The notes under the pieces: generated by a model
What the model was told of the DNA's origin: nothing
Databases searched by the model: none
The model's input: only the letters and a program-made list of their open reading frames with translations
DNA from: an uncultured Schlesneria sp.
GTDB taxonomy: Bacteria; Planctomycetota; Planctomycetia; Planctomycetales; Planctomycetaceae
DNA: 64,000 bases
Assembly: GCA_903899985.1 (NCBI GenBank)
Contig: CAIULL010000030.1
Coordinates: 1 to 64,000 of the forward strand
Direction: 5' to 3'
Made by a program: the position numbers and the translations under genes
Shown here: positions 55,183 through 63,253 of the stretch, piece after piece
How positions within the stretch are numbered: the stretch's first letter is position 1
How the letters are laid out: every line of letters begins with the position of its first letter

Positions 55183-56568
55183 TCAATCTTCCGCCTTCCC
55201 GTCGTCGCTCATTTTGACGATCTTGGGGTCGAAGCGGGCCACGGTTTCCACGAGATCCTCTTGTTCTCGCATTACGTCAAGAATGTTCTTGTAGACATAA
55301 GGGACCTCGTCGGCGCCAGCAGACAGGACGCGAACTCCTTTGACCTCCAGGTCCCTTTGGACGGCTCGCCAACTGTATTTGTCGCGTGCTGCTGTGCGAC
55401 TCATCCGACGCCCCGCTCCGTGTGACGCCGAATTCAAACTCGCGGCGTTTCCCTTTCCACGCACGATGAATGCCGGGTCGGCCATTGAACCGGGAATCAC
55501 GCCGAGAACACCAACTCCTGCTGGGGTTGCTCCCTTGCGATGAACAATCAGTTCACGTCCGTCATGGACTTCCTTCCAGGCAAAGTTGTGATGGTTTTCG
55601 ATCCCCGCAAGAATCCGTCCGCCGACAATCTGCGAAACCAACCGATGAATCACGTCATGATTCGCAGCTGCATACTCACCCATCAGACTCATCGCGGCCC
55701 AGTACTCCTGCCCCGCCTCGCAGTCCATGTCGAGCCAGGCGAGCCGACCCAGATCCTCATAGCGTTTTGGCAAGCGTGATCTGGCAATGTTGCTATAGGT
55801 GTCGCAGACGGCCTGTCCGGTCCCACGGCTTCCGCTGTGGCTCATCAATGCAACGTACTCGCCCTGATCTAACCCGAGTTCCTCGTCCCGTTGCGGGAGC
55901 GTCAACACTCCGAATTCGACGAAATGGTTCCCCGAGCCAGATGTACCGAGCTGTTTCCAAGCCTTATCGCGGTATTCTCGCGTGATCCGAGTCACCGTCC
56001 AGTCTGCGTCCATGACATCGTGTTGCTGAGGTCGTTCGTGTGCCGATCCGACACCGAATCGTGTCCCCTTTTCAATCGCACTCTTAAAACGATGGAAATT
56101 GTCGGTCAGTTGTGACGGGGGGACATCCAGCACAGACAGTTTCATTCGACACGCAATATCGACACCCACAGCAAACGGGACCACCGCATTTTCCAACGCC
56201 AGTACGCCACCAATCGGCAAACCGTAACCGACGTGAGCGTCGGGCATTAACGCGGCTGAAACGGCCATAGGAAGTGCACATGCCTGACGCATCTGAGCCC
56301 GGCAGGCGTCGTCGATTTCTTTACCCCAGACCTGATAATCAATTGGCGCAGGTCGCGCGAAATTCGCTGCTTCCATGACTTCGCAGGCTAATCGACCAAA
56401 ATGGGGATGAGCTGCGTAATCCGAAGGGGAAGCGAGAACTTTCCCAATCAACTGTTTCACTTCTCTGCCTCGCAGTTCCTCCGCCTCCACTGCGAGTTGA
56501 ATCCCTTCGATTGCCGCGCCGATGCATTCATCGGGGACGCCCAGCTTCCGTAATTGTGTTGTATTCAT
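55183..56568 (-). CDS. RtcB-family RNA ligase-like protein
   Basis: A 461-residue RtcB-family protein. RtcB seals RNA ends by GTP-dependent 3'-phosphate ligation. Signatures: LMPDAHVGYGLPIGGVLA (about 108-125), VGVDIACRMKLS with the Mn-binding Cys (about 137), LGTSGSGNHFVEFG, LMSHSGSRGTG, ENHHNFAW, IVHRKGATPA, and the guanylylated His in SHGAGRRMSR (about 381). All ligands seem kept, but the sequence is a divergent branch: canonical RtcB has GGVGYDINCG where this has FAVGVDIACR. It may repair RNA or act on a different substrate. No archease gene is adjacent. Confidence 0.88.
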   Translation of the reverse strand: MNTTQLRKLGVPDECIGAAIEGIQLAVEAEELRGREVKQLIGKVLASPSDYAAHPHFGRLACEVMEAANFARPAPIDYQVWGKEIDDACRAQMRQACALPMAVSAALMPDAHVGYGLPIGGVLALENAVVPFAVGVDIACRMKLSVLDVPPSQLTDNFHRFKSAIEKGTRFGVGSAHERPQQHDVMDADWTVTRITREYRDKAWKQLGTSGSGNHFVEFGVLTLPQRDEELGLDQGEYVALMSHSGSRGTGQAVCDTYSNIARSRLPKRYEDLGRLAWLDMDCEAGQEYWAAMSLMGEYAAANHDVIHRLVSQIVGGRILAGIENHHNFAWKEVHDGRELIVHRKGATPAGVGVLGVIPGSMADPAFIVRGKGNAASLNSASHGAGRRMSRTAARDKYSWRAVQRDLEVKGVRVLSAGADEVPYVYKNILDVMREQEDLVETVARFDPKIVKMSDDGKAED

Positions 56569-56678
56569 TCGTCTGGTCCCAATTTTTTACGTGAAGACAC
56601 GGCTCGACGGTGATAGGTTACCGGAAATTCACATCATCCCAACACTGAGAAATCTTCAAAAAACAATCGGATTTTACG

Positions 56679-59294
56679 ATGCATCAACGGTTGCCTCTCA
56701 ATATCTGGACGGCTAGTTTATTTCAAAGTCGTAAGTTTTTTGAAATCCGCAACACACTGGATGTGCTTTTTATGTGGATGAGACGCCTCATAACTCTTTC
56801 TCGTGGATCGTTCAAAGGCCGAACATCGACGCGTGTGGCAGGGCAAATGAAGTGGCCGTCGGTGGCCAATGTCGTCTTGCCGTTGATCGGACTCTTGTTG
56901 ATGTCCGAAAGTATCGTCGCAGCCGAGCCAAGCCATCATACGGGAAGTGAAGCGAGTCTGGTGCTTCCGGATCTGAACAACGTCAAGTTTCTTTTTGGCA
57001 GTGTTGGCGGACGTGACTTGCTGTGGCTGGGACTAGTGGTCTCGGTCGCCGGGATCATCTTCGGCCTGGTCGTTTCCTCCCAATTGAAGAGGCTTCCGGT
57101 TCACTCATCCATGCTTGACGTGTCTGAATTGATCTATGCGACCTGCAAAACATACCTGCTGACTCAGGGGAAATTTCTTTTCACGCTCTGGCTGTTTATC
57201 GGGGCTGTCATCATCCTGTATTTCAAGTACGTCGAGACATTGGAATGGTCAAAGGTCGCGACGATTCTTGTCTTCAGCGTGATCGGAATTCTCGGAAGCT
57301 ACTTTGTTGCCTGGTTTGGTATCCGCGTGAATACCTTCGCAAATTCCCGCACGGCATTCGCCAGCTTGACCGGCAACGCCTTCCCCTGTTATGCGATCCC
57401 GCTCAAGGCGGGAATCAGTATTGGAATGCTGCTGATCAGCGTAGAACTTCTATTGATGCTGATCATTCTCATGTTTGTTCCCGGCGCTTACGCAGGTCCA
57501 TGCTTTATCGGATTTGCTATTGGAGAATCGCTGGGGGCCGCCGCTCTTCGAGTTGCCGGGGGGATTTTTACGAAGATCGCCGACATTGGTGCCGATCTGA
57601 TGAAGATTGTCTTTAAAATTAAAGAGGACGACGCGAGAAACCCCGGCGTGATCGCCGATTGCACCGGTGATAATGCCGGCGACTCGGTCGGTCCCTCGGC
57701 CGATGGATTTGAAACATATGGTGTGACAGGAGTCGCGCTGATCACGTTTATTCTGCTTGCGGTCAAAGACCCGACCATTCAGATTCAGTTGCTGGTCTGG
57801 ATCTTTATGATGCGAGTCATGATGGTTGTCGCATCCGGGGCGTCATATTTCATCAACGAGTCAATGGCATTGAAGAAATATGGCAAGCTCGAAAGTTTCA
57901 ACTTTGAAGATCCGCTGACGTCGCTGGTCTGGCTTACGTCAATCATTTCGGTGTTTCTGACGTTTATCGTTTCGGCCGCACTTATTCCGACGGTGGGTGA
58001 TTCGTCACTTTGGTGGAAGTTATCGATCATCATCACGTGTGGAACGCTTGCTGGAGCGATTATCCCTGAAATCGTCAAGCTGTTTACCTCAACAGAATCG
58101 GCACATGTCCGGGAAGTGGTGACCTCATCGGGACAGGGAGGAGCATCACTGAACATCCTGTCGGGATTGGTTGCCGGGAATTTCAGCGCCTACTGGTTAG
58201 GAATGATCATTCTGCTGTTGATGACGGTCGCCTATCTGATCAGTACCTTGATCAGCGAGCAAATGATGCTTGCACCGGCCGTGTTTGCATTCGGTCTGGT
58301 TGCATTCGGTTTTTTGGGAATGGGCCCCGTAACAATTGCTGTAGACAGTTACGGCCCGGTCACCGACAACGCCCAGTCTGTCTATGAATTATCGACGATC
58401 GAATCCCTTCCAGGCATTCAGCAGGACCTGCAAACGAATTTTCACTTTACGCCGGATTTTGAGCGAGCCAAAGACAATCTGGAAAAGAACGACGGTGCCG
58501 GGAATACATTCAAAGCGACAGCCAAACCGGTCTTGATTGGTACCGCAGTTGTCGGTGCGACAACAATGATCTTTTCAATCGTCCTGGATCTGACGAACGG
58601 CCTTCAATCGGATCTGGTCGTCAAGCTTTCGATACTTTATCCACCGTTTCTGCTCGGTTTGATCGCAGGTGGGGCCGTGATTTACTGGTTTACGGGTGCA
58701 TCGATCCAGGCGGTGACCACCGGTGCCTATCGGGCAGTCGAATTCATCAAGCAAAAAATCAATCTCGACGAAAGTGTCAAGAAGGCGTCTGTTGAGGACA
58801 GTAAAAAAGTGGTTGAGATCTGCACCAGATACGCTCAGGAAGGGATGTTTAATATCTTCATGACCGTGTTTTTCACCACTCTTAGTTTTGCATTTATGGA
58901 ACCGTACTTCTTTATCGGTTACCTTGTCTCGATCGCGATTTTCGGGCTGTATCAGGCCATTTTCATGGCCAACGCAGGGGGGGCCTGGGACAATGCCAAA
59001 AAACTGGTTGAGACGGAATTGAAAGCGAAAGGAACGGAGCTCCACGCGGCTTGTGTCGTCGGCGATACTGTGGGAGATCCATTCAAAGATACGTCATCAG
59101 TGGCACTGAATCCGATTATCAAGTTCACAACACTTTTCGGTTTACTCGCCGTACCTCTGGGTGTTTCAATGCACGAGAACCTGGGATCTTTGTTGACTGT
59201 CGTCATTGCTCTGTGTCTGCTGGCAATCTCGATGGCATTTGTCGTGCGATCGTTTTACGGAATGCGAATTGTCGTCAGTGACGAAGTGAAATAA
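56679..59294 (+). CDS. hppA: Membrane-bound pyrophosphatase (ion-pumping)
   Basis: An 871-residue integral membrane pyrophosphatase that uses PPi to pump H+ or Na+. The core has the PPi/metal motif KEDDARNPGVIADCTGDNAGDSVGPSADGFETYGV (canonical: [21 protein letters not shown]) and C-terminal DNAKKLVE...AACVVGDTVGDPFKDTSSVALN. The potassium-determining region reads GNTFKATAK; a Lys here goes with K-independence in characterised enzymes. It belongs to a divergent branch I recall from Bacteroidetes. Start is uncertain: ATG 56679, 56772, or 56847, the last giving a signal-like MKWPSVANVVLPLIGLLLM. plsC overlaps its stop (TAATG). Confidence 0.93.
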   Translation: MHQRLPLNIWTASLFQSRKFFEIRNTLDVLFMWMRRLITLSRGSFKGRTSTRVAGQMKWPSVANVVLPLIGLLLMSESIVAAEPSHHTGSEASLVLPDLNNVKFLFGSVGGRDLLWLGLVVSVAGIIFGLVVSSQLKRLPVHSSMLDVSELIYATCKTYLLTQGKFLFTLWLFIGAVIILYFKYVETLEWSKVATILVFSVIGILGSYFVAWFGIRVNTFANSRTAFASLTGNAFPCYAIPLKAGISIGMLLISVELLLMLIILMFVPGAYAGPCFIGFAIGESLGAAALRVAGGIFTKIADIGADLMKIVFKIKEDDARNPGVIADCTGDNAGDSVGPSADGFETYGVTGVALITFILLAVKDPTIQIQLLVWIFMMRVMMVVASGASYFINESMALKKYGKLESFNFEDPLTSLVWLTSIISVFLTFIVSAALIPTVGDSSLWWKLSIIITCGTLAGAIIPEIVKLFTSTESAHVREVVTSSGQGGASLNILSGLVAGNFSAYWLGMIILLLMTVAYLISTLISEQMMLAPAVFAFGLVAFGFLGMGPVTIAVDSYGPVTDNAQSVYELSTIESLPGIQQDLQTNFHFTPDFERAKDNLEKNDGAGNTFKATAKPVLIGTAVVGATTMIFSIVLDLTNGLQSDLVVKLSILYPPFLLGLIAGGAVIYWFTGASIQAVTTGAYRAVEFIKQKINLDESVKKASVEDSKKVVEICTRYAQEGMFNIFMTVFFTTLSFAFMEPYFFIGYLVSIAIFGLYQAIFMANAGGAWDNAKKLVETELKAKGTELHAACVVGDTVGDPFKDTSSVALNPIIKFTTLFGLLAVPLGVSMHENLGSLLTVVIALCLLAISMAFVVRSFYGMRIVVSDEVK

Positions 59295-60049
59295 TGTTAA
59301 ATAGCCCTGATGCTGCTGACTTGCCATCTCCCCAGGTTCGTGGTCCTTTGTGGGTGACACTGCAAACGATCTTTCAGACCATATTCTGCGTTTGGCTCGG
59401 TTATCGTGCCAAAGGCTACGAAAGGCTGGAAAAAGAACAAGGCGCGATGGTCCTCGCCAATCATCAAAGTTTTCTCGATCCGCTTCTGGTCGGACTGCCG
59501 TTTCGACGTCCAATCAGTTTTCTCGCACGAGAAAATCTTTTTGATGTCCCCGTCGTTGGTTGGATACTGAAGAATACCCATGTCATGCCAATTAATCAGG
59601 AAGCAGCCAGTACGGCCAGTTTGCGTCAGACGATCAGCAAACTGCAACATGGATTTCTGGTGGGAATTTTCCCGGAAGGAACACGGACGCTAACCGGTGA
59701 ACTCGGTGAAGTGAAGCCTGGGTTTGCGGCGATCATCAGACGTGCGAAACGTCCGATCTATCCCGTGGGGATCGCTGGGGCCTATCAAGCGCTTCCCTAT
59801 GGTGGCTGGTTCTTGAAACCAACTCGTGTTCGGGTTGTCTTCGGCGAACCGATCACCGTTGAAGAACTGGGGCATTATTCGAATCGTGACCAGGATGGCG
59901 CCCTGTGCGCACTTGTTCAAACGAGAATCGCCGCATGTTGCGATGCCGCGGAACTATGGCGAAAGACCGGGACGGCACCAGGCGATTGTCCTCCTTCAGA
60001 ACCAAACCCCACCCCCTCCACGGGGGTGGTTAACGGGCCTTTGCCCTAG
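59294..60049 (+). CDS. plsC: 1-acyl-glycerol-3-phosphate acyltransferase-like
   Basis: A 251-residue PlsC-type acyltransferase that adds the second fatty acid to make phosphatidic acid. The catalytic NHxxxxD motif is ANHQSFLDPLL (about 54), the substrate motif is IFPEGTRTLTGE (about 124), and a membrane-associated helix TLQTIFQTIFCVWLG is near the N-terminus. ATG 59294 overlaps the hppA stop in TAATG, so it is translationally coupled, an odd but tight pairing. The 3' end has a C-rich hairpin ACCCCC/GGGGGT (about 60009-60029) inside the coding sequence. Related enzymes acylate other lipids. Confidence 0.9.
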   Translation: MLNSPDAADLPSPQVRGPLWVTLQTIFQTIFCVWLGYRAKGYERLEKEQGAMVLANHQSFLDPLLVGLPFRRPISFLARENLFDVPVVGWILKNTHVMPINQEAASTASLRQTISKLQHGFLVGIFPEGTRTLTGELGEVKPGFAAIIRRAKRPIYPVGIAGAYQALPYGGWFLKPTRVRVVFGEPITVEELGHYSNRDQDGALCALVQTRIAACCDAAELWRKTGTAPGDCPPSEPNPTPSTGVVNGPLP

Positions 60050-60293
60050 TGCCTGGAATCAGTGTCACGAACTGCAGATGATCCATCGATTAACCGCGCC
60101 TCGAAGAGAAGCGAGTCAGCCGGGGCCACAGCCAGACCAAGGCGTCATTGGCTATTTGAGTTTTGCCGTAATCTTCTACGCCATCTTCTCGGGTCGGCTG
60201 CAGCGAACGAAGTCCAACGACGCTCGAAAAGATCGGCTGAACGCCGATCCGCCTGCGCCGATGGCTTCGGGTTAAACTACGAATCTGTCGCCG
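60050..60293. other. Gene-free stretch between convergent genes
   Basis: About 245 bp between the ends of plsC (plus) and hypA (minus). No supported ORF or clear terminator; the two track ORFs here are not protein-like. Confidence 0.45.
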
Positions 60294-60653
60294 TCACTCG
60301 TTTTGCTTTACCGCCTCCGCACGCAAATTGACTAACTTCAGTTCTTCACCAGCCGTGATCTTCACTTCGCCTCCACCACACTTCGGGCAGATAAAGCGGA
60401 AATCCGTCACGCGAAAGCTCGACTGACAAGCCTGGCAGATTGCTGATAGCGGAATCACTTCAATCTTCAATTCAACCCGCGTCGGCCAGTATTCGACAGC
60501 CATCTCATCGAATGCTGATTTGACAAGAAGTGGCTCAACCCCCGAGAACTCGCCGATCTCAATCCGGATCTCGTGAAGTTGGCCGAGTCGACGATTTCGC
60601 CCTTCTTCGAGAACCTGTTCGATCAATCCTTTCACCAGCGATCGTTCATGCAT
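60294..60653 (-). CDS. hypA: Hydrogenase nickel-insertion protein
   Basis: A 119-residue HypA, which delivers Ni to the hydrogenase large subunit. MHERSLVKGLIEQV is the N-terminal motif whose His2 holds nickel, and the zinc site is CQACQSSFRVTDFRFICPKCGGGEV (CxxC x12 CxxC). The track start 60764 adds residues read from the preceding gene; ATG 60653 is the true N-terminus. It overlaps the protease gene by 8 nt. The other hyp genes (B to F) are not in the window, and would be expected elsewhere. Confidence 0.93.
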   Translation of the reverse strand: MHERSLVKGLIEQVLEEGRNRRLGQLHEIRIEIGEFSGVEPLLVKSAFDEMAVEYWPTRVELKIEVIPLSAICQACQSSFRVTDFRFICPKCGGGEVKITAGEELKLVNLRAEAVKQNE

Positions 60654-61152
60654 GGCGGCATTTTTCCCAGATGAGGTCGGCCACACGAACTGCTGCCAGA
60701 TATATGGCCGTCGAGGGTTCCGTGCCGGGAACCCAGGCTGTTCCTTCCATCGTCCAGATCTCAACCAAATCAGGAAAGCCGTTCAGGGAGTATCCAAGTT
60801 CCATCACTTCGAACAGCGTGAGATCATGCGATCCTGGACGAGAACGCTCGATCGCATGATCGCCGACCGGGCGCTGTCGCCATCCCTCATGTTCTGCTGT
60901 CCGTTGTTGGACCAAGGTTGCCGGCCGCCAGATTCCGCAATGAATCGCGCCTGGGTTCTCGTTTCCGCTGCAGGCATCACAGACCACAAGTTCTTGCCCT
61001 GATTCAATCACGTCGAGCAGTTCTGCCGGATGCTGCAGACACGCAAGGCTTGCCTCGGGAAACTGTTTTTGCCGCAGACGGCTGACTACGAGCCAACCTG
61101 CCTGATCGTCACCATGATGGCTGCCCAAACCAATGACGAGCGGCAAGCTCAT
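60646..61152 (-). CDS. Hydrogenase maturation protease
   Basis: A 168-residue HycI/HyaD-family endopeptidase that trims the hydrogenase large subunit after nickel is in place. The family start LPLVIGLGSHHGDDQAGWLVV has the GxGxxxxxDDxxG-like nickel-sensing acidic residues, and ELVVCDACSGNENPGAIH and SHDLTLFEVMELGY carry the other conserved Asp and His. MSLPLVIGLG at 61152 with GGAGG 8 nt upstream is the start. It overlaps the large-subunit stop by 4 nt (ATGA) and hypA by 8 nt. It should cut after the His of DPCISCSTH in the large subunit. Confidence 0.93.
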   Translation of the reverse strand: MSLPLVIGLGSHHGDDQAGWLVVSRLRQKQFPEASLACLQHPAELLDVIESGQELVVCDACSGNENPGAIHCGIWRPATLVQQRTAEHEGWRQRPVGDHAIERSRPGSHDLTLFEVMELGYSLNGFPDLVEIWTMEGTAWVPGTEPSTAIYLAAVRVADLIWEKCRHA

Positions 61153-62462
61153 GAGGATTCCTCCCATCGCACTTTCAGAAAATGCGTCGAGCAACTGATG
61201 CAGGGGTCATAAGTCCGCACCAGACGCTCGCAGTCGATCGCCAATTCGTCGCGAGAGGCGCCCGCCTGCAATCGAGACGTCAGATGTTGCAACAAGTCAC
61301 GCTCGATCTGTCGTTGATTCTGTGATGTGGGAGGGATGATCCGTCCCGAAACGATTTTTCCTGCCTGATCAATGCGGTATTCGTGAAAGAGAATCCCTCG
61401 AGGTGCTTCTGTCGCGGCACAACCACTCCCTTCCCGATGCTCGTATTCAACATGGGCAATCCCGGTCGAATCGTAATCCCGCAGAATGGCAAGAGCCTCT
61501 TCATAGGCATGCACAAGTTCCAGACAACGGGCAATGATGTTTTTGAACGGATTGCGACAGTCTGCCGCGAGTCCGACTTCATCCGCCAGTCTTCTCGAGG
61601 TGGGAGACAACCGGTCTCGATTGTGATTAATCCGCGCCAATGGCCCGAGAAAATACGAAGTTCGTTCTGCGCGTCGTACGGCATGCAAAGCGGTTGAATG
61701 TGCGACGTGCTCCTCGACAAAGTTCTGGTCGTACTCCGTCACCGGGATTTTAAGCCCGGTGCTCGAAACGATCTCCCCTTCGTTCATGGGATATTCATCA
61801 GGATGGGTCAACGACACATACTCATAAGGTTGATCGAACTCAGGAAATGAAAACGTGGCGGCCCAGCGAGTCGCTTCAGTTGCCGCCTGCACACCCCATT
61901 CGAAATGAGGAATCAACAAGGCCATTTCCTCGGCATTTGGCAGTCGATGAAAGCCACCGACCCGGACATTGATCGGGTGGATTGCGCGGCCACCAACAAC
62001 CTCCAGCATGCGATTGCCGAACTTTTTCAGTTGCAGGCCACGTTTGATTTCATCAGGAAAGCGCTGAGCCAGCGCGATGCCGCTTGCCGCACCGAAGAAA
62101 TCTGGAGCGTGAAGCAGATGAATATGAAGCGCATGACTTTCAATCCATTCGCCGCAGTATAAAAGTCGCCGCAATCGGCGAATCTTCGGTGTGATTTGAA
62201 TGCCAAGTGCCGCCTCCAGCGCGTGAACAGAACTCATCTGGTACGCCACCGGGCAGATCCCGCAAATTCGCGCCGTAATATCGGGAGTTTCTTCTAATGG
62301 ACGTCCGCGGAGCAGTGCTTCGAACAATCGAGGAGGTTCGTAAATATTGAGTTTCACGCTCTCGATCGCTCCGTCACGCAAACGGATTGTCACCCCCCCT
62401 TCCCCTTCGACTCGGGTCAGGATCGGAACCTCAATCAAATCGTTCGAAGTCACGATCGTCAT
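61149..62462 (-). CDS. hydA: [NiFe]-hydrogenase large subunit, group 3b type
   Basis: A 437-residue large (alpha) subunit with the NiFe active site. The L1 motif is ARICGICPVAYQMSSVHALE (about 64) and L2 is RTYDPCISCSTHFLKVRW (about 417-434), giving four Cys ligands and a C-terminal peptide of 10 residues after the His for the maturation protease to remove. The short size, the ATEAPRGILFHEYRID segment and the FLKV ending suit group 3b NADP-linked hydrogenases. It lies between the small subunit and the protease with 4-nt overlaps. Likely oxidises H2 or evolves it from NAD(P)H. Confidence 0.93.
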   Translation of the reverse strand: MTIVTSNDLIEVPILTRVEGEGGVTIRLRDGAIESVKLNIYEPPRLFEALLRGRPLEETPDITARICGICPVAYQMSSVHALEAALGIQITPKIRRLRRLLYCGEWIESHALHIHLLHAPDFFGAASGIALAQRFPDEIKRGLQLKKFGNRMLEVVGGRAIHPINVRVGGFHRLPNAEEMALLIPHFEWGVQAATEATRWAATFSFPEFDQPYEYVSLTHPDEYPMNEGEIVSSTGLKIPVTEYDQNFVEEHVAHSTALHAVRRAERTSYFLGPLARINHNRDRLSPTSRRLADEVGLAADCRNPFKNIIARCLELVHAYEEALAILRDYDSTGIAHVEYEHREGSGCAATEAPRGILFHEYRIDQAGKIVSGRIIPPTSQNQRQIERDLLQHLTSRLQAGASRDELAIDCERLVRTYDPCISCSTHFLKVRWEESS

Positions 62463-63253
62463 CCTTCGCTGTTCGGTCCGAGAATCACCAGTTGTTCAGA
62501 CGCACGTTGGAATTCGGGCGCTGCGGCGTTGAAGCTTCGAAGCAGCGGTACCAGCTTTTCAGTCGAATGTCCGTGTGAGCGAAACTGGGATACGAGGGAT
62601 GCGGTGTTTGCTGGCTGACTCGGACCAAAGCAACCGTAACAACCACGGTCGTAGGCAGGACAAATCGCACCGCACCCCGATTGCGTGACGGGCCCCAGAC
62701 ACGGAATTCCTCGTGCGACGACATGGCAGACTGTTCCCCGGTGTTTGCAGTCGAGACAGACGCTGTGACTTGGCACACGAGGATTGCGGCCTTCAGCCAG
62801 CGCCACCAGAATATCGACCAGTTGATGATGATTGATTGGGCAACCGTGAAGTGCGAAATCGACAAGCACGTGATCGGCAATAGCCGTTGAAGTGGCGAGC
62901 GTACGAATGAATTCGGGACTCGGATAGACCGACTGCACCCATTCGTCAATCTGGCCCCAGTTTCGTAACGATTGAATCCCACCGGATGTGGCGCAGGCAC
63001 CGATCGTCATCAGGAATTTCGAATCCGCTCGTACTCGTTTGATGCGTTCAGCATCTTCATGAGTTGTGATTGAACCTTCGACGAGTGCTACGTCATAGGG
63101 GCCTGGCTGAAGATCGCTGCTCGCTTCCGCAAAGTGGGCGATCTCGACCCGATCGCAGATCGCCAGCAATTCGTCTTCGGCATCAAGTAGCGAAAGCTGA
63201 CATCCATCGCAGGATGCAAACTTGAAAACGGCCAACCGCGGTTTGCGAGGCAT
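62459..63253 (-). CDS. hydD: [NiFe]-hydrogenase small subunit, group 3b type
   Basis: A 264-residue small (delta) subunit that carries FeS clusters. The proximal cluster motif is KFASCDGCQLSLLDAEDEL (about 12-30), then TIGACATSGG and HGCPINHHQLVDIL, and a C-terminal HRGTVCHVVARGIPCLGPVTQSGCGAICPAYDRGCYGCFGP holds further clusters. This matches the 3b delta subunit, not the periplasmic type with a Tat signal. The track start 63466 lies inside the gamma-subunit gene; MPRKPRLAVFKFASC at 63253 is used and overlaps the gamma stop by 1 nt (TAATG). Confidence 0.93.
   Translation of the reverse strand: MPRKPRLAVFKFASCDGCQLSLLDAEDELLAICDRVEIAHFAEASSDLQPGPYDVALVEGSITTHEDAERIKRVRADSKFLMTIGACATSGGIQSLRNWGQIDEWVQSVYPSPEFIRTLATSTAIADHVLVDFALHGCPINHHQLVDILVALAEGRNPRVPSHSVCLDCKHRGTVCHVVARGIPCLGPVTQSGCGAICPAYDRGCYGCFGPSQPANTASLVSQFRSHGHSTEKLVPLLRSFNAAAPEFQRASEQLVILGPNSEG

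Noticed and set aside
60009-60029. C-rich hairpin as a terminator for plsC
   Set aside because: It lies inside the coding sequence, before the stop codon at 60047-60049.
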